DNA of 64,000 nucleotides from Litoditis marina (Eukaryota; Nematoda; Chromadorea; Rhabditida; Rhabditidae), in contig OZ038435.1 in the NCBI GenBank assembly GCA_964036275.1, forward strand, positions 31,601,521 to 31,665,520, read 5' to 3'. A program made the translations under genes and the position numbers. The notes beneath the pieces were generated by a model, which was given only the letters and a program-made list of their open reading frames with translations, was not told where the DNA came from and did not search any database. Positions 11,310 to 23,773 of the stretch are shown here, in pieces (within the stretch, counting starts at the first letter, position 1; each line of letters begins with the position of its first letter).

Positions 11310-12065
11310 ACTAATGTGCATGACTCAGTGTGTGCTCGTGTCATATTTTGAGCGTGTCGAGAAAATTTATGTACACTTATTATCCGGTTCCTCTTTTTCG
11401 AAACAAAACCGATCCGGTATAAATTGCCCCATCCAACTATGGTTGAAGTTTCGTATCGCTACATTATGATCGAAATTAGTAAATGAAAATATGAAAGTAT
11501 GTAAATACATCTGCACTCCGTACTTGTAGATGTATTTACAGTGTGGAGGGATACTTCATGCTTCTTCAAACAGCGCATCTTAATGAAACATAAAGGCACG
11601 AGGAGTGCACATCATGTTCGTTCATTTACTTGGACACACCTAATGAATTCAATATATCAGAAAACCATTTCAGAGCCGTATTTAAGATAAGAACCCGGAA
11701 AACATTATCGTATCGATTGATGAACTGTGGTCACGGGTTTGAAAGCTTCTAATATCTTTATAAGTTCTTAGGAACATTTCCGTCATTTCATTCTGATCGA
11801 CCGCGCAGAGTAGATCGTTGAAACCACACAGTGTCTGCGTCTCTTTGACCTGCACACTCTTTCGTCAAAAAACGACCAGTCGTTTAAAAACCTGTCTGAC
11901 CATCTGGTTGGGTTGGACTAAAACAAACGTTTTGCTGAACTGGGAAAACTTCCTGTAAGCACAGAACTGTAATGTATTTTGGGCTAAATGTAATTTAGTG
12001 TGGTGGGTTGCAAGTTGCATGTTTTCGCTCGTTGTTCTTGATTGTAATTAACTTTTGGCATTTAT

Positions 12066-15000
12066 ATGTCGTGTTTGAGGTCGATGCGGTTGAAGTTGGT
12101 AGCTTTGGCCGTACTCTGTGCTCTACCGATAGTCCAAACCTTTTCGACGACCACCGATTTATCTACAACTCCAGCACCTCACGATGACACGTGCAAAACA
12201 CAGAAGAACTGGACGAGAGACGGTGGGAATTTGGACTGCAATATTTGCAATCGATTTCACTTGTTTTCATTCAATACCATCAGCAAGTGAGACATAGAGA
12301 AGTCTCAAACTTGCATGTAATCCCAAGCCTAGTGATAGTGACCGTTCTGGACCAAAATTGAGAGAAAACTGCTAACCTCAACCAATTAACGTTCAATATT
12401 CACATATTTACATATTTTGATCGGAATGCTTGCCACAACCATAGCAAACGTTCAACCCAGCGAACTTTGGATATGCTTCTGGGCGCACCCCATAGTTCAG
12501 TGCCACTCTTCTTATCTTTACAATGCCCATGCAATTGTGCTACTACGAATATTGCCAATTATGGGTGGAACGGAGTGGTCACGAGTGAATTATCACTTAT
12601 CTAGTACACCCGCTACCAAAAAACACTGATTTGGACGGACCAATGCACTTTCTAATAAAACAGTAGCCGTTCTGCTATGATATGATTAATTCGGGGGAAT
12701 AAACAACTTGCTAGTAACTGCCGGAAAACTAAACTGATACTAGCAAAGTCTCAAACTGTTAGTCAATTGCACACGTGAAACATATTCAACACAGCAGAAC
12801 TCAGAAACGTGCAATGACAAAGTGCACGATGCCTCATTAGAATTTTAATTCCACGTGGCTATTCAATTTACTTGTAGTCTATGGAGAGGTGACTTTTGAG
12901 CTGCACTGTCTGATAGCGACGTGACCCAGGTTGTGATTACCTACACTACTCAGAAGAGGCTGTTGCTACAAAAATCTGTGATGTGTATGATGATCATCGC
13001 CTCGACAAAGCGACGTGATTAAATACATATGTAAAAATCTGTAAAAAAATTTTCTTAGACATAGAAAATTGGCAACTGTGGTCAACATGTGATCAGGTCC
13101 TCGATCAGGTTGAGCTTATAAAGTTTAGTGGTCACGTTTGCGGGTAGATGCGAAATGTGCTACTATGTATTGTTTTATATAAATAGAAACGTATGTCACT
13201 TTCTCAAATTCTTAGCATTTATTTTAACTGCATTGGTCAGGAGATGGAACAAATTGTCTGATCTGGTTAACCAACTCAGTCTCAAAACAACTGTAGTGTG
13301 ACTCCGTGCATTGATTGTAAAGCAATAGTGTGTGCGTAGATCAACTTACACCCTGCCATTGTCACCTCCTGTGGTACGTATTTTACCTCAACTGGTTAGT
13401 AGGGCACAACTTTTCCGCATTAAGGTTATTTTCGAAAGTTAGAGTTGGCGAGTTTTCAAACGATGGGAAAATCGAGTTGTCGAGGTTGTAGTCGAGTCCA
13501 GTTTGAAGTTAATTGAACTTCCACAACCCTGGTTCAATCCTGAAATTTACGATATCGATTTCCAGAATTATGTTTTTACATCAACACCCACGATAGTGTT
13601 TGTGAGGGAGGAGGATACTTGTTATGGTCTCAATACGTGGAATGTACAGAATCTACGGTAGCCAGAGTGAGTCCATCTCTCATTCTGAACTCTGATGAAA
13701 CTATGAAATGTTGTTTCACACAAAAATTAAACAAACCTAGCGACATAGTCACAGTTTTATTCTTCACCCTAGCTCTCACGTTCCGATAAAATACAATATC
13801 AAGTTTTTGTCACGTGGAAAATGGGAAAAAAGTGGTGAGCAAAACGTGGTTCGCCTATCCAAAGAAAATCAGTATTTATAATTATGGGATTGGTTGATTG
13901 GCGCGAATCTCGTGCGAAAACTCTAGGAAAAAGCCATTTTATATAGCACTGTATTTTCCATGAAGCTCTATTTTTCAGGTGTTCACCATAATGGCCGGTG
14001 TAATTTTCATGTTATTTCTATTCATAATGATTTCTTCTGCCGCAGACGACTTCTTTTCTCCCAACGTCGCGTCCATTGTCGCTCATCTCAAAATCAGTGA
14101 GAGCGTGGCGGTTAGTGTGTTTGCTTTCAGTCAAGAACGGTTGTAATAGACTAATTAGTAACAGAATATCCTATAAAGGTATTGCATAGATCGCCAGAGT
14201 GCACAGGTCGTTGAAGTTTGGACATTTGTGTACTTGAACAACCTACAGAGTCTACAAAATCTCACGACCAAAAAAACTCCATGTCACAAACCGGAAGTTT
14301 CCACTACATTTGAACCACTCAGGGACAATTTATAGCCACCGCTGAACATTTCTCCAGCTCACTAGCTGTCAGCGACATGCTCTTTTCACTTTATCGCTTA
14401 ATCGTTATCAATACACCAGCTTCATCAGATATCAACCACGTTCAAATGTCAATCTGACGTCAAAGCTACGTGACAATCCCTAATAAAGAAATATGCACTT
14501 TTTGTGTGAGGGATGATTCAGGCGAAACAGGCATAGATGGTCATTATGATTCAATCGGCCGTGTTTCTAGTTTGGTTATATTGCGAATAGGGCACCAATG
14601 AAATACTAAATTTTGTTTGAAGATCAAACTACAACTTCGTTTGGGGTCCCCTCTAGCGTTGCTTATCGTGAAGCTCGTACAGTTTTTGACTCTCGTTCGT
14701 CTCAACGTTGCAAATAATTGAAACTTTTTTTGTAACATTTTCGTGGTCAATATGAATAGTTGAACATGTTTTCTTTCCAGGGTGTTACTTTTATGGCATT
14801 TGGGAACGGGGCGCCCGATATATTCAGTTCAATCGCATCGGTTTTGAGTAGTCCGACGCCGAAAGCTGGTTTAGCTCTCGGAGAGTTGTTAGGTTCGTTT
14901 CATATTTTGTATCTATCGAATAAGTTAGTATCACAATACAAAGTAACCAATTCATCAAAAACCGCACAACCTGCGCACTTTTAAACTCAACTCCACACGA

Positions 15001-18000
15001 AAACTAGTAATACGAAATTTTTTTTAAAAAAAAGTTTATATAAGTTTCTGTAAACTAAGCGACGTGAATGAATAAATATGTAAATATGTAAATATGTGAA
15101 CACAACAAAGTTTAAAGTGAGTTTTTGCAATCAGTACATCAAAACTTCAAAAATACACTTTCATATTATGTTTCTGGAAAATTTATGTGGTCATCTACCT
15201 TTCAGGTGCCGGTATGTTCGTGACGTCCATGGTGGTAGCTACTATTGTACTGACGAGTCCGTTTGAGGCCGAAGCCTTTTCTACTGTGCGAGACATACTG
15301 TTCTATATTGGAACACTCGCATTTCTTCTCTTCATTTTTCTTTTTGCGGATAAAGTTTATTTGTGGGAACCATGTGGTGAGTTGTATAACGTGTCTCATT
15401 ACAATAACATCGTTGATTTCAGCGACTCAAAATATATTACGAAAGTAAGGATTTTGATTGAGAAGTTTTTCTTATATGGTGCTCAGAAGGTGTTCGAGAT
15501 GGAATCGTTGAAAAGTTTGCAAAATTGATCATCACAACATGTACGCGTACTACATCACGTATTTTACAAACTATCTTCTGAACTTCTCCAAGGTTCAACA
15601 GCTTCATTTGGTACACAAATTTCCGGGTTTTCAGTGTACTTAACGGTCTACGCAATCTACGTGATAACTGTTATTATTGGACAACAATTGTATAAGAGAA
15701 AAAGGGTGAGTCGTCGAGCCTGTCGGTGTTTTTGATCTATTTTTCTGTATAGTAATAGTTTTCACTATGGAATAGTAATTTGAAACGTGTCAAACACCAA
15801 CTGTGCATTTTGTCTTGGTACGTTCAGCAATACTGAATCTCACATTGTACGTTGAATATAAATTTGTGCGAGGAGGTAGCATTCGAACTTTCTGTAATTG
15901 TTTTGTACATTTCAGGCTGAATGTCTTTCCTTATTTTTCAGTGGGTTGATAGAAAAAAATAGAGAAGAGAGATTTATCAGTTCAATTTTTTACTGTGTAT
16001 TTTAGAGGGCGCAACTACGGCTGGGTAGCTTCAAAAGCCAGCGGTCAGCCAAGAAAACGAAGAGCATGAGTGAGTTACAAAATATATATTTACATACAAA
16101 AAATGCAAAATACACACGGAACATGCATGATTTCGGAAAAATGCGCAATCCACATTGGTTAGCAACTACAGAAGGGGTAGAGTGTACAGATCAGCAAGAC
16201 GCAGGCTGTGTTTCTCTACACTGGTCAAAGTCATTCATCTCAAATTTTCCATAGTTCTGGTCAAAGTTATTCCTACAGTTATCAGAGTTTTTCTTTGCGA
16301 ATTTCAATATAAACTAGTTGATGAAGATAAATACATTGATTTTACCAACAGTTCCGTTATACAATCGAATAATCAACTCGCCGATTCGAAACGTGCTATT
16401 TCCAGACGGTCACACCATGGCCTCCGCTGCCGTCAGTGTTGGTCCCACCATCAACGTCATCCCCTCCCGGGACGAACGCTGGCCGGAGGAGGAGAGTGTG
16501 GGCGGAGCCTCCCGCGCGTCCAGTTTACACCGTCCGTCCTTCAAAGGTCTCGGTGCTATTGATCGATCTTCCGTAACCGAGAATGGTGACATAAAGCAGG
16601 GAGTGAGCGGAACGTCCCGCGCCTCTAGCGTACGACGTCTCTCCTTCAGGCCTGATGAAGTCGTTCCAACTCCCGTAACCGAAAACGGTGAAGTGAACGT
16701 GAAAATGGGCGGAGCCTCTCGCCCGTCGAGTGTTCGACGTCTATCATTCAGACAGTATGATGAGGTCGCTCCAACTATTGTAACCGAACACGGTGAAGTG
16801 AACGGAAAAGTGGGCGGAGCCTCTCGCCCGTCGAGTGTTCGACGTCTATCATTCAGACAGTACGATGAGGTCGTTCCAACTCCCGTAACCGAGAATGGTA
16901 ACGGAAAAGTGGGCGGAGCTTCTCGTCCGTCTAGCGTACGACGTCTATCTTTCAAACAAAGTGATGGAGCCGTCACTACTGTAACCGAAAACGGTGAACT
17001 GAACGGAAAAGTGGGCGGAGCCTCTCGCCCGTCTAGTGTTAGACGTCTGTCTTTCAAACAGTTCGACGAAGTCGTTCCGTCTACGGAAACATGCTCCTCA
17101 GATGAGAGAGACGAACAAAATGAGGAAGTGGGCGGAGCGTCCCGCGCGTCCAGTCGACGTCCCTCGTTCTCCTTCAAAAGGTTCAGCATCTTTCCGCCTT
17201 CGGATCTGCCCGACGCGTTTGGATATGGTCAGTTAAATCTCTTTTCTGGTTCTGAATGAACAATGTTTGTTTTCACGTTTCCATGCTGTTACGGTCTCGC
17301 TATTACCATATTCGCATGAAATTAGAGAGTATTATAGGTAGAAAAAGATAGGAAGTGGGAAGAGAACATGAAAAAAACAAACACAAAAAGTTTGTTCTGA
17401 GAAAACTCTCAGTTTGTCTTTCACCCACTTTAGTTCATTAGGCGGTACGAGCAATTATATATGCAAGTTCACGTTACATTGATCTTGTGGTGCATGAATT
17501 GTTTCAAAGGGGATTCTAGTTCGGATAGCTGTTGCGACCACACTTTTTGAAAGTGTTTTCTAGAATCATTCCGATAGTTAATAGTGTATTGTTCCGTTGC
17601 AGAAGATATTTCTCTCTCCTCGGAGGATGTTGTTGTTCTGCATGGACATGTCTACACTGGACAGGAGGCACGCAGCAGGGCAGCCAGTAGTGGTAAGCAT
17701 CGATACTCGTTCTCAATGAGTCACATGTACGTATAGTGTCGATGTGTATTACATCATGTGTATCAATGTGTACAAACTACATGTTCTACATGTGGACTTG
17801 TGGAGGTCACACGCAAAAAAATGCACTAGTTTTGATCTAATTTGATTTGACAGTTATAGTAATACTCAGCTGAACAGCCGAACTATGTGTTTAGTGCATC
17901 TAGACCGTATGAACGCCAATGCAGTATGAAGGTTCGGACAGGCAAAAACTCAATCACATCTGTGGCTAAATGTTGGAGATCTCTTCAATTCTTGATCAAC

Positions 18001-20996
18001 TGAATTTCTAGTTCCGCCTCCCGCTTCAATTGAAACTTGGCACATGTTCTTCGTTGACATCTACAAGCATCTTCGTCCTCTTTCCGAAGCAGAAGATTGG
18101 AAGGATGCCAACATTGCCGAGAAAATATTGGCAGTTGTGAAAGTCGGTAAATTTCCATCTGCACAAATTACTCCAATGTTTCGATTAGGTTTACGTACTT
18201 GATTGGACTTTTTTGATTGGAGAAATCGAAAACGCTCAAAAACCTCATTCACTGTCTCAAACTGTTTAAAGTTTAAAAAAGATTGTAAAAGCGGAAATCA
18301 CGTTTGAGTTCCATTGGAATCTACTTGTTTTTTAATTCTCAGTCGCTAAATAACGTCAATATTGGAGAATCAAACATTAAACATAGTTACATGTGAAATG
18401 AATAAAAAACTAAATTTCCAGATCCTGCCTATGTTCGCCTTCAAAGCCACAATACCGATGAGTGAGAACAGTTGGTCAAAAGCCGTTGCTATTATCCATG
18501 CCATATTTGCTCCTATGACCCTGTTATTCTGTTTACAACGTAAGTTACAAAATGAAAATGTAATATAGTATCCAAAACCTTCACAAGATGAAATGACGTT
18601 CCCTTTTTCGGCATCCTAAAGTTTGTACCTCAGGATGCAAATACATACATGTGAACAACATAGTTTTCGTGAATTTATTATCCGCGAGTTTAGTAACTAT
18701 AATCTCACTCTCAAAGTTAAAATATTCAAAACACAATGCATTTATCATTTCAGTGATCACCGTGCAACCAGTGGGAGGAGTGGGTCTATGGGCGTATGCC
18801 CTAGGGCTTTCCGCGGCACTCGTAGCACTACTTGTGCCTTTCACTTCACAGAAAACGGAACCTAGATATTACAAGGTTGGTGTTCAGTTGGTATACAGTT
18901 TGGAAAAAAGAGAGAGAATAGATAGCGCGTGAACAACGAGAAAAAAGAAAATAGACCGCAAAACAGGGGGGCGGGCGACAGTGAAATAGAGAGGCAAAGC
19001 AAAAAGGAGAGAGAGACAGAGCAAGAGAGGGATATAAAAGAGAGAAAGCCAAACAGAGAGGGAGAGAAAATTAAAAAATATTATAACTGTTTTCTAGCAA
19101 GTCTACTCATATCTGGGCTTTCTCATGGCTATTGTTTGGATATACTTCATCGCTGCCGAAGTTGTCAACGTGGTTACAATGATTGGTACCGTTAGCGGAC
19201 TTTCTCATGAGGTACGTCTTCTCAGTTGCTCATTGGGTTTAATCACATGTAGTACTTCTACAAATGGCAAATAGTCAGTTTGACCGATAATGAATAGTAT
19301 ACTGTTTCAAAGACCCACCAAACTGACCAAACCGATGGAACGGAAATTAAATCATGGTTTCTATAGTGAGTGCCAGATTTATAGATCTCTGTCGCTCGCC
19401 GGAATCGAACCTACGAGCGAAAGATTCGTAGCATGGCGTTGACCACTGCCCTATTAGAGCACATAAGCGAAAAATCTAAGACGTGTGTTCGTACACAGAG
19501 GAAAGTGAGATATACGGTACCCTTCCGCTTTTCCGTTGGCTACGACTATAGTTTTGGCTGGGAATATTGTTTTGTTGATGTTTTGCATTCAAAGTTCACT
19601 ACTTTACTTGTTTTTTTTAGATTCTGGGACTGACTATTCTCGCATGGAGTAATTCCATTGGAGACCTTATTGCCGATGTGTCAGTCGTGAAACAGGGATT
19701 CCCTCGTATGGCCATGGCTGCAGCTATAGGAGGGCCGCTGTTCAGTAAGTATATTATACTGTATATCTGAGTTTTCGCTGTGTATGGTTCTAGCATCGTT
19801 GAGATTTATAATTAAGTTCCTAATGTGGGTAGCGGTGGCAACGACCAGTAGTTTACTGTATACTCATTACTCATCCATACGACTTTGTGCAGCTCTCCAG
19901 TAATGCGTGTACTAGCATTCATTAACTGTAATATACTGTTCAAGTGACTTTTTGCTGTGTAAAGTGAAACAAACGTTAGTATACTTAAATTTCCACTGTG
20001 TATCGTATTGGCGTACGGCTTGGTAATGTTTTCGTCCGGCTCAGTAGGTGTACAGTTTTTCTCTCTATAAAATTGACTTGTGGCCTATATAGAAAAACTG
20101 CAATGAATAACTTTAGATCTTCTGTTGGGATTCGGATTTCCCTTCTTGATAGCCACAGCAAGAGGGAGAACAGTTACGGTAAGATTCAACCCATCATCAA
20201 ACGTTTTTTCTGATAATTTGGTAAATAACCTTTGAGATGTGTGTTTTAGTCATGATCTATTCTTATCAGATACTCTGAGAGCGATTACCAAACATCAAAC
20301 AAGACTCCCAAAGAAGTATTTGTCTAAGTATCTAAATAAAAAATATAAAATTGAATTAATCAGAATATTGATTCGTCTCCCGCAGAAAGTATTTCCCAAA
20401 TAACAGTTTTGAATCTTTGTTTTTGTTGCAGATAGAATTCACTCCAATCTATCACGTGTTGCTGCTCTTTTTAGTCATTTCATTATTGACCACTTTGATA
20501 GGTGAGTTCAGTTGTTTCCATGTAAAATATCAACAGAAAACTCTATTATGAGCTTCTATGTTAAGCTGTATCAGTTACTGTTCATCCAGAAATAACGTAA
20601 AAGTTGAAGTGACATAGACGGAAGGTTTTCAATCATATATCGTCGGAGGCAAACCCCAAAACGGCTTTAGGGTGTGTATACTGCGAATATACAAAGTCAC
20701 AGATTTCGGTACCGAAATTACAAAAGGAACAGTTTTGTTCTGGTTCTAATTGAGCCCAACATTTACACAAACCAGTATGATTCGATGATTACATGATTCG
20801 AGGTTTGTTGCCGTGATAGTTTTCATAGGTTTCCATGAATTGTCTTGAAAGTATGTTTTCAGGTCTCTTCGTGCAGAAATTCTATCTACGACGACCGTAT
20901 GCTATAATTTTGATACTAGTATATGTGTCATTTTTGATAATGGTGGTCTTGACAGAAACCAACGTAGTGGTGTGGGGACATGGTACGGATGAGTAG
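12066..20996 (+). CDS. SLC8B1: NCLX-type mitochondrial sodium/calcium (cation) exchanger, 17 exons
   Basis: Exons: 12066-12222, 13566-13666, 13979-14110, 14781-14892, 15206-15376, 15635-15705, 16006-16069, 16406-17227, 17603-17692, 18012-18142, 18422-18539, 18754-18875, 19098-19211, 19621-19744, 20117-20178, 20432-20501, 20863-20996; about 864 residues. NCLX proteins exchange Na+ or Li+ for Ca2+ across the mitochondrial inner membrane. Seen here: an N-terminal hydrophobic leader, the Cys-rich segment with C-x-F-Y-I and GGGY ahead of the first helix, alpha-1 GVTFMAFGNGAPDIFSS (exon 4), and alpha-2 GLTILAWSNSIGD with KQGFPRMA and GGPLFN (exons 14-15). Human NCLX has WGNSIGD; here Gly is Ser, while Asn, Ser and Asp stay. 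The loop between the halves is enlarged by exon 8 repeats. All junctions are in phase; the exon 10/11 junction needs a weak GTCGGT donor and is the least certain. AATAAA at 21539 may end the transcript. Confidence 0.9.
12755..12881 (+). mobile_element. MITE-like repeat, family R1, copy 2
   Basis: About 127 bp in intron 1 of the exchanger gene, from TGTTAGTCAATTGCAC to CAATTTACTTGTAGTC. It matches 23641-23773 in the same orientation and 5191-5320 in reverse, including the central GTGCAATGACAAAGTGCAC hairpin. Confidence 0.7.
12935..13048 (+). mobile_element. Transposable-element 3' remnant, family R4, copy 1
   Basis: Shared blocks with 52715-52843: ACTCAGAAGA, ATCTGTGA, TGTATGATGATCATCGCCTC, AAGCGACGTGA, followed by an AATA/TATGTAAA-rich tail. 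The conserved tail of short A/T repeats suggests the 3' end of a retroelement. A shorter tail-only copy lies at 15058-15100. Located in intron 1 of the exchanger gene. Confidence 0.5.
15058..15100 (+). mobile_element. R4 tail fragment
   Basis: GCGACGTGAATGAATAAATA followed by three imperfect ATATGTAA units. This matches only the extreme 3' end of the R4 copies at 12935 and 52715. It sits in intron 4 of the exchanger gene. Confidence 0.5.
16497..17190 (+). repeat. Seven-copy tandem coding repeat in the exchanger loop
   Basis: Within exon 8, a unit of about 102-108 bp (34-36 residues) is repeated seven times. The conserved part is VGGASRPSSVRRLSF followed by a variable acidic stretch and VTENGE. 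Units 2-6 carry RRLSF, a match to the basophilic kinase consensus R-R-x-S; units 1 and 7 carry HRPSF and RRPSF. DNA identity is highest among units 3-6, suggesting recent amplification. The antisense frame at 16410-17189 is a shadow of this repeat. Confidence 0.85.
19345..19528 (-). mobile_element. tRNA-derived SINE, copy 2
   Basis: Reverse-strand copy of the element at 5654-5856, with the same 5' segment (ATCTCACTTTCC, near 19503), an A-box region near 19447 and B box GGTTCGATTCC near 19402, and a 3' segment with TCTGGCACTCACTATA. It lies in intron 13 of the exchanger gene. Mismatches across the tRNA body show it is not a functional tRNA gene. Confidence 0.75.
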
Positions 20997-21538
20997 CCTG
21001 ACCGAACCATATTTGTACTTTGTACTCTGGTCTGGAAACCCAGTTAAGGACGTATGCAGGAATATTCCTTCATCTTGATCCCTGTCTGCGCCTCATTTCT
21101 CACTTTAGTTCATATAGCGTCTCTATGTGAGAGAGCGAGCAGAGAGTGCGTATTTGAAGAGACGTAGGTCGGGCTCTGCCCATCAGATATTCCAGCGCAC
21201 TACCACTGGCTCCTAGAGCGATTCCTAAAACCTCTCCAATATAACTAATAGAAGAAAGTTCAGTTATGTTACACAAACTAAAAGAAAGAAGAGAAAAACA
21301 GTAACAACAAGTGGAACGTTTCGCCTCTACCCCATGAAATTAGAAAAAAACTACCAGGAAAGAGCTTATGAAAGAGTGGTCCGTCCCTACACCCTACAAC
21401 TTGTACAGTTTAATGTAATTAGGAAAATATTGCAATTTTGAATACCTTGAATAGAAATGTTCATAGAGTAAGTTATTGTGTGTTTCTGTAATTAGTTTGT
21501 GGTCGTTCTACGCGGGTATGTATTGTTCATCTCGGAAG

Positions 21539-21544
21539 AATAAA
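21539..21544 (+). terminator. Candidate poly(A) signal AATAAA for the exchanger gene
   Basis: First clear AATAAA found downstream of the exchanger stop, 543 bp after it. It sits in AT-rich sequence. No other gene on this strand ends here. Confidence 0.4.
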
Positions 21545-21859
21545 ATATTTCAATTAAGAAAGCATTTGTAAATCTGATGCAGAATATTGAAACATAGTTA
21601 CGACTAGCCACTTGAGTTTGAGTTAAAAAAAGGGTATCACCGCAGCATTATCAAAACTAATTAGCTTTGAAGTGTTAGAAAACTAATATCTCGCATGATT
21701 CAGTGGAACTAGTATTCATTAACCGAATCTACTAAGTTTCGAATGTTGTTTGAAATCATGGAAATGCTAGAAAACTGTCAGTAACTTCGCGCATACTTCA
21801 CATTACCCTGAAAATCTTGCACAGTTCTCTTAAAAAAACTCCTTGTCTCAAAAAATCGG

Positions 21860-22020
21860 GCGCCGCCCGCTAAGATGTTTGACCTCCGGAAGCTGTTCTT
21901 CAAACAAAGTCACATGAGATGCGCCACCCACGTGTCGGCGTCTCTCCGAACCACGTGCTCTCTCGCCTGCTCTCGCCAGGGTTCATGCTGTGATCAGTTG
22001 AAGGTTCGAGTAGAGTGAGC
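21860..22020. promoter_or_regulatory. GC-rich island with two CACGTG E-boxes
   Basis: GC content rises sharply against the AT-rich surroundings. The island starts with GGGCGCCGCCCGC, a GC-rich palindrome, and contains CACGTG twice (near 21929 and 21951). A frame opening at 21873 (MFDLRKLFF) runs through it, but I could not find a following exon. It could be an unassigned promoter or first exon. Confidence 0.3.
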
Positions 22021-23640
22021 AAACGGCGAGGTGCCGCTGCTCTGCAAACCATCGCCACTTCACGGCACATTCCTCACATTACATCACTTGTAACAGTCAG
22101 GTCACACAAATCTCCCACAAATCACAAGTTTACATCGAACTGGGAAAAGTTCAAAACATGTACACTACTACACAGAGGAAAAGTCACCTTGAACGTGACA
22201 CACACGTTCGTTTCATCCTGACTCAGGTTTTCAAGGAATATAAGTGCTCACTTCCTTGATGCAGATTCATCTTATCAGCCGTATTACTAGTTTGGCAAAG
22301 TATAATGAGTCTGAACAGATATTTTTGTGATAACGTATCATTTCATTGCATAAACATAAAGTTCCGTTAAACTTTAAATATCCTTCCCACTGTACCTAAA
22401 TTTCCCTCTCTACGCCCCACCTCCTCCCGAAAAGCAACTTTTGCTCCATGATTCGAATCCTGTTTATTTGTGTTTTTGTCGCGCCTTCTCAAGTACCCGG
22501 GCTATCCAATTCCGCATGGTAAACATTCCGAAAAATCTAAACCCAGTCGCATATATGTCGAAACTGAACAAAACTAAACAGTACCTAGCAGTTTGATCTA
22601 ATGTAATACATTAAAGGGACTAGCCGAAGGGTTGTTTTAGTTTTATCTCGATACAGGCCATTGCACGATCGAAAACCAACGGGATCAAACAGCGATCCAA
22701 CGATATGGGATGGGGTGACACATACCGTATATGCTAGCTTTGAAAAGAGTAAACCCTACCAACGATGTGAACTTGTGAACGTCAATTCATCCAGTTATAC
22801 TGATGAGGTTTTGGGATATTCCTGCACACCGTATAGTTTGATGGGAGGCTCGATCGGCAGAACTCCTTTCTGAGTGTCGCATTCCTCCTCATCAGTGAAA
22901 ATATTCCAAAAATCAAGTAAAGGAGGCTCAAGTTAGAAAATGAGGGAGACGGAGAGGGGACTCCACTCAAACAAGATCAGTTTTGGACTGTAATGTATTC
23001 GCACTTTTCTTAGTCTCATCGAGGAGAGCGGTTAGAGTGGATTTCTATAGATGTCGCAGAAGACAAGATCCTGCAATGTTACGGTTCTCTACTACAATAA
23101 TGGCAATGACAATCTGAAGTTCATTGCGCATTTTTTCATCGATAGATCCAAGAATCCAGGACTAATAGATATTTTTCGCTAGCTGTCACCCTGTCATTAC
23201 TGAAACGTCGCTATACCTTGAAGTTGTTGACGTATTCCAACTGTCACAAAACGTGGAGCGAACACCAATGCCTGCAGAAGGTGTCGGGTTGTTCTTCAAA
23301 CATTCTACTTTGTCATTCTTTGTCGGCAGAGTAGTATTGTCAATGTTATTGTACGCGAACTGTCTTCTCTTTTGAAAACCGGAATGACACAGTCACAAAG
23401 TAAAGTATGGCGAGAAAACAGAAGTTGGTAAAGATATTGAGTAAAGTCACGTAAGCAGCTGTGCTCGCGAATGTATAGCAAACAGTTTTTCAAGGAAGAG
23501 TAGCACTCGTAAAAAAACTTTCCTAGAGGTTTCCGCACTAATTTTTGTGGGTAATTGTTCAGGGAATAAAAACTAATACTTTCGACAAGCTATTCGGTGA
23601 AGTTAGCATAAAAAGACGCGTGGAAAACTGAGTTAGTAAT

Positions 23641-23773
23641 ATACTGTTAGTCAATTGCACAGTCAGTTGGAACATGCTAAACACAGCAGAACTCAGAAAC
23701 GTGCAATGACAAAGTGCACGATTCCTCATTAGAATGCTAATATTACGTGACTATTCAATTTACTCCTAGTTTA
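23641..23773 (+). mobile_element. MITE-like repeat, family R1, copy 3
   Basis: About 133 bp, same orientation as 12755-12881 and inverted relative to 5191-5320. The central GTGCAATGACAAAGTGCAC hairpin is intact. Intergenic position. Confidence 0.7.

Noticed and set aside
16410..17189. 259-codon minus-strand open frame
   Set aside because: Exact antisense of the tandem repeat in exchanger exon 8; the repeat keeps the opposite strand open.
22661..22873. 70-codon plus-strand frame
   Set aside because: Starts inside a CAAAC-family repeat and has no similarity or splice context.
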